NCBI GenBank assembly: GCA_964513655.1 | Contig: CAZENQ010000087.1 | Coordinates: 1-13,680 of the forward strand | Direction: 5' to 3' | Length of the DNA: 13,680 bases | Source of the DNA: G020350405 sp964513655 | GTDB lineage: Bacteria; Planctomycetota; Phycisphaerae; Sedimentisphaerales; Anaerobacaceae | In this document: positions 7,287-13,680 of the stretch, piece after piece | Layout of the letters: the number at the start of each line of letters is the position of its first letter | Position numbering within the stretch: the first letter of the stretch is position 1 | Translations under genes and position numbers: made by a program | Notes under the pieces: model-generated | The model's database searches: none | What the model saw: only the letters and a program-made list of their open reading frames with translations | What the model was told of the DNA's origin: nothing

Positions 7287-8783
7287 TCACCAAAGGTCTT
7301 TCTTTTCGGCTGGTTTTTTCAGTCCCGCCGCGCCAGCCTTACCTTGGAGCTTGTCTGCAGCCGGCAACGGCGAGTGATGGTAAAGGACCTGGACCACCTT
7401 CCACTGGTCATTCAACGCCTCGACAGCTTCTGCCCATTTATCCGGGTATTTCCTGCTAAGCGGCTCAGCTAAATCCAGGCATATCCCCAAATACGCCGCA
7501 CGTGCTTTTTCTTCAGCAGCTGTTCCTCCTGCAATTCCGGCTTCGACTTCAGCCTTCATTTTTTCTCGCAGTTCCTTCGCCTGCTCAGTCCGCTTGGACA
7601 GCCGCAGGACGTTAGCCGGCTTCTCGCCGCGGATTCGATAAGCTATTCGCCCGTTGACCACAATCCTCTGCCCACCCTGTCCGTTTATCACTCGCTCAGC
7701 CAGCTCGACAAGGCGGTCGGCGTAACTGGTGATGGTTTCGTCCTCCGGCATCTCCTCTCGCGTTGTGTTTTTGTAACGGTCAACAATTTGCCACCTCTGC
7801 GCCATCATCCAGCGATAGCCTTTGATGACGCCGATGATGGTACCGGCGGTAGCAGCATTGCAGTCGGCATCCCAGCCGAAGTTAAACGCCGTCATCAATG
7901 TCCTGGCAAAATCCCCACCGCCGTACAATAGTGCCGCAACAATTGACGCAGTGTTGAGCTCATGCCCGTTCATGTCACGCATCGTCCCGCCGTGACGCGT
8001 GTATTTGTCGTGGACCAGCTGTCGCGTCTTGCGCCAATCATCCGGATATTGCCTATGCCATCGCCGCACGTCCCCGACAATTCCACGGATAATGCTATTG
8101 GGATCCAGCGCAGCTACACCGGCGTCGAGGATTTCCGCCATATCGTTGCTGGTAAAGGCGGTCGCAATCATAGTAGTGAAAAACTGTGTCGTCTGAGCGG
8201 GTTCTGCGTCAATGGTGACACGCGTGTAGTTCAGCCCAATCCGAGCTGCAGTCTGCGGCATAGCCGGCGCCAACAGGCCAAACGTCTCACAGATAAACTG
8301 CCCCGATATGTTGAAATCCGCCCACGGATTCAGTGCAAAAGTCCCCGTCAGAGGGGGCTCAATGCCGATATCCATCAACTGGCGGGCATACAGATTAGAG
8401 CACCAGATGCGCTTATTCACTCGCGACTTCCATAGCTCCGCGATCCGCTCCGACGACAGGAAAATTTCATCCTCGTGCTGCATTATATAGATGTAGACCC
8501 ATTCAAGGTCGGTGTCGTCGTCGGTCCAGGCTCCTTGTGGAAGGGCCGGCATATAACTTTCGACATTGCCGGGCTCGTTAATGTATTTCATCTCATGTTC
8601 AAGCCCGTTAAGATTGCCCAGCATCTGGCCGAGTAGCCCGCCGCGAATTTTGTCGGTGAGCGTTTCAGCCGATATCTCGAGAAATCCACCACTTTCCCCC
8701 TTGGCCGCCACAACACCAAGGCCCACGCTCATAATTACAATAACCAGCAGAAAATGGCGGATTTTCACAGCAATTCTTTTCAT
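7287..8783 (-). CDS. Secreted ADP-ribosylglycohydrolase-fold protein
   Basis: 498-residue protein with an N-terminal signal peptide (basic MKRIAVKIRH, a hydrophobic core to about residue 25, cleavage likely after VVAA at 27). The mature part matches the ADP-ribosylglycohydrolase (ARH/DraG) fold: IRGGLLGQMLGN (46-57), WTDDDTDLEW (86-95, in the place of the metal-binding TDDT), and FGWDADCNAATAG (D305, D307, C308, N309, in the place of DxDTN). The C-terminus is a Lys/Ala-rich tail. ARH proteins remove ADP-ribose using two Mg ions; export and the changed second metal motif (Thr to Cys) argue for another substrate, probably a carbohydrate, given the GH116 partner 28 bp upstream. I chose ATG at 8783 because it starts the signal peptide directly; GTG at 8801 would add six residues. 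Convergent with parA, 74 bp away; no clear terminator between them. Confidence 0.85.
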   Translation of the reverse strand: MKRIAVKIRHFLLVIVIMSVGLGVVAAKGESGGFLEISAETLTDKIRGGLLGQMLGNLNGLEHEMKYINEPGNVESYMPALPQGAWTDDDTDLEWVYIYIMQHEDEIFLSSERIAELWKSRVNKRIWCSNLYARQLMDIGIEPPLTGTFALNPWADFNISGQFICETFGLLAPAMPQTAARIGLNYTRVTIDAEPAQTTQFFTTMIATAFTSNDMAEILDAGVAALDPNSIIRGIVGDVRRWHRQYPDDWRKTRQLVHDKYTRHGGTMRDMNGHELNTASIVAALLYGGGDFARTLMTAFNFGWDADCNAATAGTIIGVIKGYRWMMAQRWQIVDRYKNTTREEMPEDETITSYADRLVELAERVINGQGGQRIVVNGRIAYRIRGEKPANVLRLSKRTEQAKELREKMKAEVEAGIAGGTAAEEKARAAYLGICLDLAEPLSRKYPDKWAEAVEALNDQWKVVQVLYHHSPLPAADKLQGKAGAAGLKKPAEKKDLW

Positions 8784-8811
8784 CGAATTTTCGCCTTTCA
8801 CCTGTTAGGAC

Positions 8812-11800
8812 TCACCCAATCTTCACATCCACATTCAGTACCGAGTCAGCCTCAAGAACAATCGCTTTGCTCAAAGTCACCTCTAAGCTAAGGCCCTCAA
8901 GACTAAATCTAACCGGTAGCCCTTTATTGTCCATCTTTGCGGCAACCTGAGAGGGCTTGGCATCTTGCTCAAGTTCGAACACTAGCTTGAGAATAGCAAG
9001 TTTTCCGTGCTTCATTTCAATTTGCTCTGTTTGTCTTAACTTGCTACGTTTCTGTGTGAAAAGGCCCCAACCCTCTGCAGCGGTGAAAAACGAAGCATGG
9101 TCATGCGGTTGCCAGATTGGTTTGAAGCCAATCACTCCGGCCGGGCCATCATATATGAAGCCCTGGCTGGCCAAAAGAATCGACCAGACACTCATTGCAC
9201 GGGCGTAGAACTTTCCGCACTCATCATCACCAAACGGGTTGCCGCTGTAGCCCCACGACGCCCAGTTTGTGTTGGTCAGACCCGTGCGCAAGCGCCCGTC
9301 ATAGCGGTCGTAAATAGCACGCGTCACCAGAAATCCTTCTTTCAGCATACCGTACTGGACCATGGTCGCGGCAGCAGCGTACTCGAAGCCGGTCATAGCC
9401 TCGTCGGCATACGTCATATGGTCTTTCGGCCGGTCCTTCTTGGGCCATGTTATCATCTGCATGCCCGCATCGTCATCGTCCACGTACTTGCGCGGAACCT
9501 GCTCGACACCACGAAAGTTGGTACGGAAATTGTACTTCAACAGTGATTTCATCGCCGAACGTACTCTATCGGCCGGATAGTGTGGCTCAAGACCAACCTG
9601 ATTCGCCCACCATTCTCCGAGCACCTGGTCAATATGACAGCCGTTGTTGTAATCTCTCTCTGGTTCGGCATCGGGAATTTGAATGTAATATTCACCGTTC
9701 CATAGTGTTTCGTTTTGCCTGGTGGCACCGGCCTGACGGATGCTCCTGTAGCGCTTTGCCGATGAGCTGTCACCATGCATTTCAGCCATTGTTTCGCAAG
9801 TTTCCAGCACTGCAAGGTAGAGCGAACCAAGCCACGTTGTGCTGCCCCCAAGTTCTCCATCGAGTGTATTGTGCTGCCGTCCGGCTAATATCCCGTCTTC
9901 GTCCTTGTCCCAGGTTGCAATTATATAGTCCATTGCCTTTTTGTATTGCGGCCAATGTTTGTCAAACCACTGGCTGTCTGAACTGCAGAGATATTCGCGA
10001 TATCCGCCGAGAATCTCGCCGCATTGGCCGTCAAAAGCCACCTTTCCCCCCGGATGCCGGAACGGAATCGCGCCGTCATTGCGCTGATATCTGAGAGATT
10101 GCTCGCGCATCCGCCGGGCAATCGACGGGAAAAGCCTCGCATGTGCCTGTGCATAATGCCAGACGTGCGCGCAATTGCCGTGGCAGCATCCTGTACCTTT
10201 ACTGCATCCCTCCCAGGCGCCGAAGTAGCCGCTCTTGGCCCAGAAACATGTCTTGCTCCGGAGTACCGCTACCTGCGAGCTTATGCGATCAAGCATCCAG
10301 TGAGGCAAATTCGCCGAATAGAATGTCTTGTTATATAAGCGCGTCTGCTCCGTTAGCCTGTCCATGTTTTCCTTCAGATACCGCGTCACATCCAGAGCAT
10401 CAGACCAGAAGTTGGTGTACATATTGCCTTCATGCTGCCACTGCTGTCTCTTGTCACCATGCTTGGTGTTAGGAAAATACCAGATAAGTGCAAAACGCAC
10501 CGTACGCTCCTGTCCCGGCCCCAACTGCAGCGGCACCGCCAAGGCGCCATTTAGCGTCTGGTCTTTGGCCGATGGACCTGCTTGCTTAGGACCAGTTAGC
10601 CTGCCATCCTGTGACCATTGGTTTCTCAGATTGTCCAGACTCTCCCATGACGCGGTGCCTTCGGCGCCTTGCTTAAACACTGCCAATGCCATATCACCAT
10701 AACCGGATGCGTCTTTGCCCATATCCGAGGTCATATGAAGAATCGTTGCGCCGTTTTCATCCATCACACGGTTGCGGTTTTGACCGAGGCCTATCAGCTG
10801 CGCCTTGGCTAAAGGCTCATCGGAAATCACAATATGGTCAACATCGATATGCCCCCACCAGTTGTCGACATCGTCGACTATCTGAATCTGTGCTTTCTTG
10901 TCTCGCAGCTCGCTCAGGTCCCAGGTTGTCCAGTCCATTGCGTCAGTGTTGTCCCCCGACCGCGTGCGAACCACTTGTCCATCCACCAAAAGGTTAATAC
11001 ACGTCCTGCCCGGATGGTCGCCCCCTGCAACAAGGAAATGAATATACTTTTTATCAATAGTAAACTCTTGTGACGTCAAGGTACCTGTGGGCCCATCCCC
11101 TTTTTTCCAGTATGTATTGACCAGTCCTTTCCCGCGAAAACCTTTCAACTGCTGTATGCTGTAAGCGCCTCTAGCCGGGCCTGCGCCGAACGCCTCTCCA
11201 GTCGCCAGCCAGTCACCATAATCCGATGATTCAAAGTCTGCCAAGACCGTTCCACTTTTAGGACCCGGAGAGCGAATTGTGCCAGTAAAGCCCACGGCGT
11301 TCTTCTGCGTTGCCAAAAGGCTTACCTCAACTAACCTGCTCGATGGATTCGCCACCTTCAGGTTGAATATGGCGCACGGAATCGCCGAGTCCTTTTCGTT
11401 TAGGGGAATAAGTGGATTGAACGTCTCCATGCTTAACTTTACCGGCAGTTTATCCTCCTCGAACTCGTACCAGCCGAACGGATATTCCCCGCGAAAACTA
11501 AGGTCTTTCATCGCTTCAAATGGCCCGACCGGGCTTGTCTGTAACGCTCGTATCACCGGCTCCTCGCCCTTTGTCCGCACGCGCACGGCAAGGAAACTAT
11601 CCGGTACAATGGCGTGTGTAAAGTTGTTGAAAATCTGCCACACATGTCGTTCGGCCTTGCCATTAATCTGAATACAGCCCGCACCGATGCCGCCTACAGG
11701 CAGGCTAATAGCGGTCAGATGCTCCCTGCGATATACACGTGTTTTTCCCCTGGCAAACACAGACTCTGGTTGTTCCGGAAATGGATCACCCAACGACCAC

Positions 11801-11874
11801 TCAGGCAGCGCCAGCGCCGCGGTACTCAAGCCTATAGCTTTTAGAAAATCACGTCGATTGAAATTATTATCCAT
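8812..11874 (-). CDS. Tat-exported GH116-like glycosidase with inserted module
   Basis: 1020-residue protein resembling glycoside hydrolase family 116 (the GBA2/bacterial beta-glucosidase family). It begins with a Tat signal, NRRDFLKAIGLSTAALALP (R7-R8), so it is exported folded. The GH116 N-terminal beta-sandwich spans about 45-500 and opens with LPVGGIGAGCIQING. The (alpha/alpha)6 catalytic domain spans about 520-930. By alignment from memory, E555 (AWEGC) is in the position of the nucleophile and D749 (CHIDQVLGEWW) of the acid/base. Residues about 206-356 (10807-11259) are an extra module (DFESSDYGDWLATGEAFG to WGHIDVDHIVISD) of a beta-sandwich type I know from GH32 enzymes. ATG at 11874 has GAGG eight bases upstream; a TTG at 11952 would hide the signal. 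A perfect TTGACA at 11978-11973 may be part of its promoter. The substrate is unknown; beta-glucosides or related glycans are likely. Confidence 0.9.
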   Translation of the reverse strand: MDNNFNRRDFLKAIGLSTAALALPEWSLGDPFPEQPESVFARGKTRVYRREHLTAISLPVGGIGAGCIQINGKAERHVWQIFNNFTHAIVPDSFLAVRVRTKGEEPVIRALQTSPVGPFEAMKDLSFRGEYPFGWYEFEEDKLPVKLSMETFNPLIPLNEKDSAIPCAIFNLKVANPSSRLVEVSLLATQKNAVGFTGTIRSPGPKSGTVLADFESSDYGDWLATGEAFGAGPARGAYSIQQLKGFRGKGLVNTYWKKGDGPTGTLTSQEFTIDKKYIHFLVAGGDHPGRTCINLLVDGQVVRTRSGDNTDAMDWTTWDLSELRDKKAQIQIVDDVDNWWGHIDVDHIVISDEPLAKAQLIGLGQNRNRVMDENGATILHMTSDMGKDASGYGDMALAVFKQGAEGTASWESLDNLRNQWSQDGRLTGPKQAGPSAKDQTLNGALAVPLQLGPGQERTVRFALIWYFPNTKHGDKRQQWQHEGNMYTNFWSDALDVTRYLKENMDRLTEQTRLYNKTFYSANLPHWMLDRISSQVAVLRSKTCFWAKSGYFGAWEGCSKGTGCCHGNCAHVWHYAQAHARLFPSIARRMREQSLRYQRNDGAIPFRHPGGKVAFDGQCGEILGGYREYLCSSDSQWFDKHWPQYKKAMDYIIATWDKDEDGILAGRQHNTLDGELGGSTTWLGSLYLAVLETCETMAEMHGDSSSAKRYRSIRQAGATRQNETLWNGEYYIQIPDAEPERDYNNGCHIDQVLGEWWANQVGLEPHYPADRVRSAMKSLLKYNFRTNFRGVEQVPRKYVDDDDAGMQMITWPKKDRPKDHMTYADEAMTGFEYAAAATMVQYGMLKEGFLVTRAIYDRYDGRLRTGLTNTNWASWGYSGNPFGDDECGKFYARAMSVWSILLASQGFIYDGPAGVIGFKPIWQPHDHASFFTAAEGWGLFTQKRSKLRQTEQIEMKHGKLAILKLVFELEQDAKPSQVAAKMDNKGLPVRFSLEGLSLEVTLSKAIVLEADSVLNVDVKIG

Positions 11875-11974
11875 TTTCGGGCCCTCATTGTCACACGAAA
11901 GCCGGTTATTTAATTTGCAGAAGCCCCACCGATTTTGCCGTTTTAAGTTCAATCAAAGCCATTATGCAAATATG

Positions 11975-12676
11975 TCAAACCAACTGCTGTGGGTTTTGCA
12001 GCTGTTCCTTTATTAAGTTTAGGAACTGTGCTGCGTAGACCTCGTCCACGACCGTCCGGTCGACGGCCAGGGTTAAACTTACCATTTTTCGGATGGCCAC
12101 CTTGCTGTCTTTTGGGACAACCTCATTAATCACATTGCCGACAGCCATGATAGTGCTGGCAGGCGGCGGTACAATGCCGACGAAAGAATCAACGCCATAA
12201 GAACCAAGATTGCTTAACGCTATCGTTTCTCCTTCCACATCTTCGAGTGTCAATTTGTTACTGCGTGCCTTTTCAGTCAGCAATTTTTCCAAGCGGGCAA
12301 TTTCGACCAATGTCTTCTCAGCAGCATCTTTTATAACAGGCACAACAAGCCCCTGAGTGGCGCTGACTGCAAAACCGATATTGATGCAGTCGGCAATCCT
12401 GATGTCATTGCCATCAAGCCTGCCTATCATAAGAGGGTACTCTTTAACGGCCGTTGCCAGGGCACGAATATAAAAAGCGTTTGTAGTTACTTTGACACCC
12501 TCTTGTTTCTTCAGCTTAGGACGCATGCCCATCAGTTCAGTTACATCCGCTTTTAACTCAATGTAAAAACAGGGCTTGCTCTGCTTGGCTTTTAACATCC
12601 TTTCGCCGATGAGCTTCTGGATTCTGGTACGCGGGACAGGGTGTTTCAAGGGATTATCCAAAGGCACCTCTACCAT
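11975..12676 (-). CDS. Lipoyl-less 2-oxoacid dehydrogenase E2 catalytic domain, probably inactive
   Basis: 233 residues covering almost exactly one E2 acyltransferase (CAT-like) domain: PRTRIQKLIGERMLKAKQSKP at the start, NIGFAVSATQGLVVPVIKDA in the middle, and LSNLGSYGVDSFVGIVPPP before the end. No lipoyl domain or subunit-binding domain precedes it; the frame closes at a TAG at 12817-12815. The catalytic signature DHRxxDG near the C-terminus reads DRTVVDEV, so the catalytic His is Arg207 and the Gly is Glu212, while Asp211 remains. Transacylation by the normal mechanism is therefore unlikely. The frame is otherwise intact, which suggests a retained structural role or recent decay. I chose ATG at 12676 because the domain starts there; a TTG at 12754 would add 26 residues of non-E2 sequence. 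The GH116 gene follows 100 bp downstream. Confidence 0.82.
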   Translation of the reverse strand: MVEVPLDNPLKHPVPRTRIQKLIGERMLKAKQSKPCFYIELKADVTELMGMRPKLKKQEGVKVTTNAFYIRALATAVKEYPLMIGRLDGNDIRIADCINIGFAVSATQGLVVPVIKDAAEKTLVEIARLEKLLTEKARSNKLTLEDVEGETIALSNLGSYGVDSFVGIVPPPASTIMAVGNVINEVVPKDSKVAIRKMVSLTLAVDRTVVDEVYAAQFLNLIKEQLQNPQQLV

Positions 12677-12754
12677 TTCTTCTCTAATATCAAGCCTGAA
12701 AACCGGTTTCAACTGACGGGCTAATATAATAGCGTTGCTATTGTGCCTTTGCAA

Positions 12755-13070
12755 GTGTGCAGAGGTGCGGTTTCCATTTGTAGAGGCGTTCGATTGCAGG
12801 TGGTTGCCGGTTTCCTAAGGAAAAGCGGTTTCATTTTTGTCTTTTTTTGGTATACTGCTGGTTCTTGTTTTGAAAAAGACACTGAATTTTGAAGTTTGGC
12901 GGCACAAGAGAGTTATCATGTAGTGGTTATTAGTATTGAGCTGCTGGAGCTGGTAAGCATCCCAAGTGTCGAGAGAATTGTCGAGTCGGTTAAGGCGATT
13001 TTGTAAACAGGGCGATGAAGTCGAAATAGCGAATGACAATAAGTAAATATTGCTATACGAGGATTTTAGA
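12755..13070. promoter_or_regulatory. Divergent region between the two E2 genes
   Basis: 316 bp between the open frame of the minus-strand E2-like gene and the plus-strand E2. It holds the putative E1-beta tail (separate entry). A TATACT at 12851-12856 could be a plus-strand -10, but its -35 is poor. Just before the plus-strand E2 there is a GAGG site at 13059-13062, eight bases before the ATG at 13071. No terminator, repeat or RNA gene was recognised. Confidence 0.4.
12893..13006 (+). pseudogene. Orphan C-terminal tail of an E1-beta (transketolase-type) subunit
   Basis: The plus-strand frame from just after a TGA at 12890-12892 to the TAA at 13004-13006 ends with ELLELVSIPSVERIVESVKAIL. The segment IPSVERIVESVKAIL matches the way pyruvate/acetoin/branched-chain 2-oxoacid dehydrogenase E1-beta subunits usually end (P-S-V-E-R-I-V-E-A-V-K-x-x). 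It stops 64 bp before the E2 start, exactly where an E1-beta gene ends in a normal E1-alpha/E1-beta/E2 operon. Upstream the frame is closed and no E1-beta sequence is visible in any plus frame back to the minus-strand E2-like gene. No ribosome-binding site or start fits. I read it as the remaining stub of a truncated gene. The match is short and made by eye, so chance is possible. Confidence 0.42.
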
Positions 13071-13680
13071 ATGGCAAAAGAAGTAAGATTACCACAGCTC
13101 GGCCAGACAATGGAAGAAGGCACTATCGTTGGCTTTTCGGTCAAGATTGACGGTGAGGTCAAAAAAGGCGACGTGATTTTTGAGGTGGAGACCGACAAGG
13201 CAACGCTTGAGGTTGAATCACCGGCTGAGGGTTTTGTGAAACATATTCTTGTTGAGGTCGGCCAGACTGTACCGGTCGGTGAGCCGATTCTGGTCCTCGG
13301 CGACAAGGATGAAGAGGTCCCGCAGAGCTTTATCGATTCACTAAAAGGCCAGGCCGCTGGTGCCCCTGTAGCGGCAGCCCCTAGTGCTGCCGAAGCTGCC
13401 GCTGCCGTAACGGAACCAGCCGGAGCGGCAGGTAAGATAAGAGTTTCACCGAGGGCAAAGAAATTAGCTAAAGATTTAGGCGTGGATTTGGCGACGGTGA
13501 CCGGCACGGGGCCAGCGGGCAAAATCACCGAGCAGGATGTCAAGGAAGCTGCTTCGAAACCACCTGAAGAGGTGACAGCGGCAGAAGAGGCAAAACCGGG
13601 AGCGACGATACGAGTCAACAAGCTGCAGAAAATAACCGCCCAAAAGATGCTGCAGTCCAAGCGCGAGATACCGTGCTACT
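13071..13680 (+). CDS. 2-oxoacid dehydrogenase E2 component (dihydrolipoyl acyltransferase), 3' end outside the window
   Basis: The first 203 residues of a classical E2, the core of pyruvate, acetoin, 2-oxoglutarate or branched-chain 2-oxoacid dehydrogenase complexes, which moves the acyl group from E1 to CoA by way of lipoate. A single lipoyl domain (about 1-80) carries the lipoylated lysine K43 in ETDKATLE. An Ala/Pro-rich flexible linker (about 90-121) leads to the peripheral subunit-binding domain at about 122-160 (RVSPRAKKLAKDLGVDL...GPAGKITEQDV). The catalytic domain begins near residue 178 with RVNKLQKITAQKMLQSK and is cut by the window edge, so the HxxxDG motif cannot be checked. ATG at 13071 has GAGG eight bases upstream. 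Substrate class cannot be decided from this part. E1 and E3 partners are not in the window apart from the E1-beta stub upstream. Confidence 0.93.
   Translation, partial: MAKEVRLPQLGQTMEEGTIVGFSVKIDGEVKKGDVIFEVETDKATLEVESPAEGFVKHILVEVGQTVPVGEPILVLGDKDEEVPQSFIDSLKGQAAGAPVAAAPSAAEAAAAVTEPAGAAGKIRVSPRAKKLAKDLGVDLATVTGTGPAGKITEQDVKEAASKPPEEVTAAEEAKPGATIRVNKLQKITAQKMLQSKREIPCY

Noticed and set aside
9447..10094. 215-codon open frame on the plus strand.
   Set aside because: It is opposite the GH116 catalytic domain, is rich in Cys, Arg, Ser and Pro, and has no recognisable motif.
11875..11952. Longer GH116 start at the TTG at 11952.
   Set aside because: It would place 26 residues before the Tat signal, and the ATG at 11874 has a good ribosome-binding site.
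12815..13660. 281-codon open frame on the minus strand opposite the plus-strand E2.
   Set aside because: It is antisense to a clear lipoyl/PSBD E2 and has low-complexity Ser/Ala/Pro composition, as expected from the complement of an Ala-rich linker.

Overview
The window (13,680 bp) looks like bacterial chromosome, most likely from an uncultured or little-studied Planctomycetota lineage close to Phycisphaerae/Sedimentisphaerales. That placement is an inference from gene content: a Tat-exported GH116-type glycosidase next to a secreted ADP-ribosylglycohydrolase-like protein, a ribH-nusB pair, and frequent TTG/GTG starts. No rRNA or marker phylogeny is available to confirm it. Gene density is high and no phage, IS element or CRISPR array was seen.

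Layout. (1) Positions 1-3450, minus strand: tRNA-Leu(UAA), then a 2-isopropylmalate/homocitrate synthase-family enzyme (possibly a Re-citrate synthase), a HAD hydrolase and threonine synthase (C-terminus cut by the window edge). The last three read as an amino-acid or central-metabolism cluster. (2) 3609-4982, minus: a cytosolic protein built almost wholly of TPR repeats. (3) 4983-5304: a divergent intergenic region with two plus-strand sigma70-like promoter candidates. (4) 5305-7212, plus: ribH, nusB and a stand-alone ParA/Soj ATPase, closely spaced and probably one transcription unit. (5) 7287-11874, minus: a two-gene secreted unit, a Tat-exported GH116-like glycosidase carrying an inserted beta-sandwich module, followed by an ADP-ribosylglycohydrolase-fold protein with a signal peptide. 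(6) 11975-13680: two 2-oxoacid dehydrogenase E2 genes pointing away from each other. The minus-strand gene encodes a bare catalytic domain that has lost the catalytic His; the plus-strand gene is a normal lipoyl-PSBD-catalytic E2 running off the window. Between them lies what reads as the orphan C-terminal tail of an E1-beta (transketolase-type) gene.

The most interesting part is the right end. The degenerate lipoyl-less E2, the orphan E1-beta tail and the intact divergent E2 fit either a rearrangement breakpoint through two pyruvate-dehydrogenase-type operons (or an assembly chimera), or an E2 / inactive-E2 pair analogous to E2/E3BP of eukaryotic pyruvate dehydrogenase. The GH116/ARH pair is a second candidate, for a little-described glycan-processing function. 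All calls come from reading the sequence; no database search was run.
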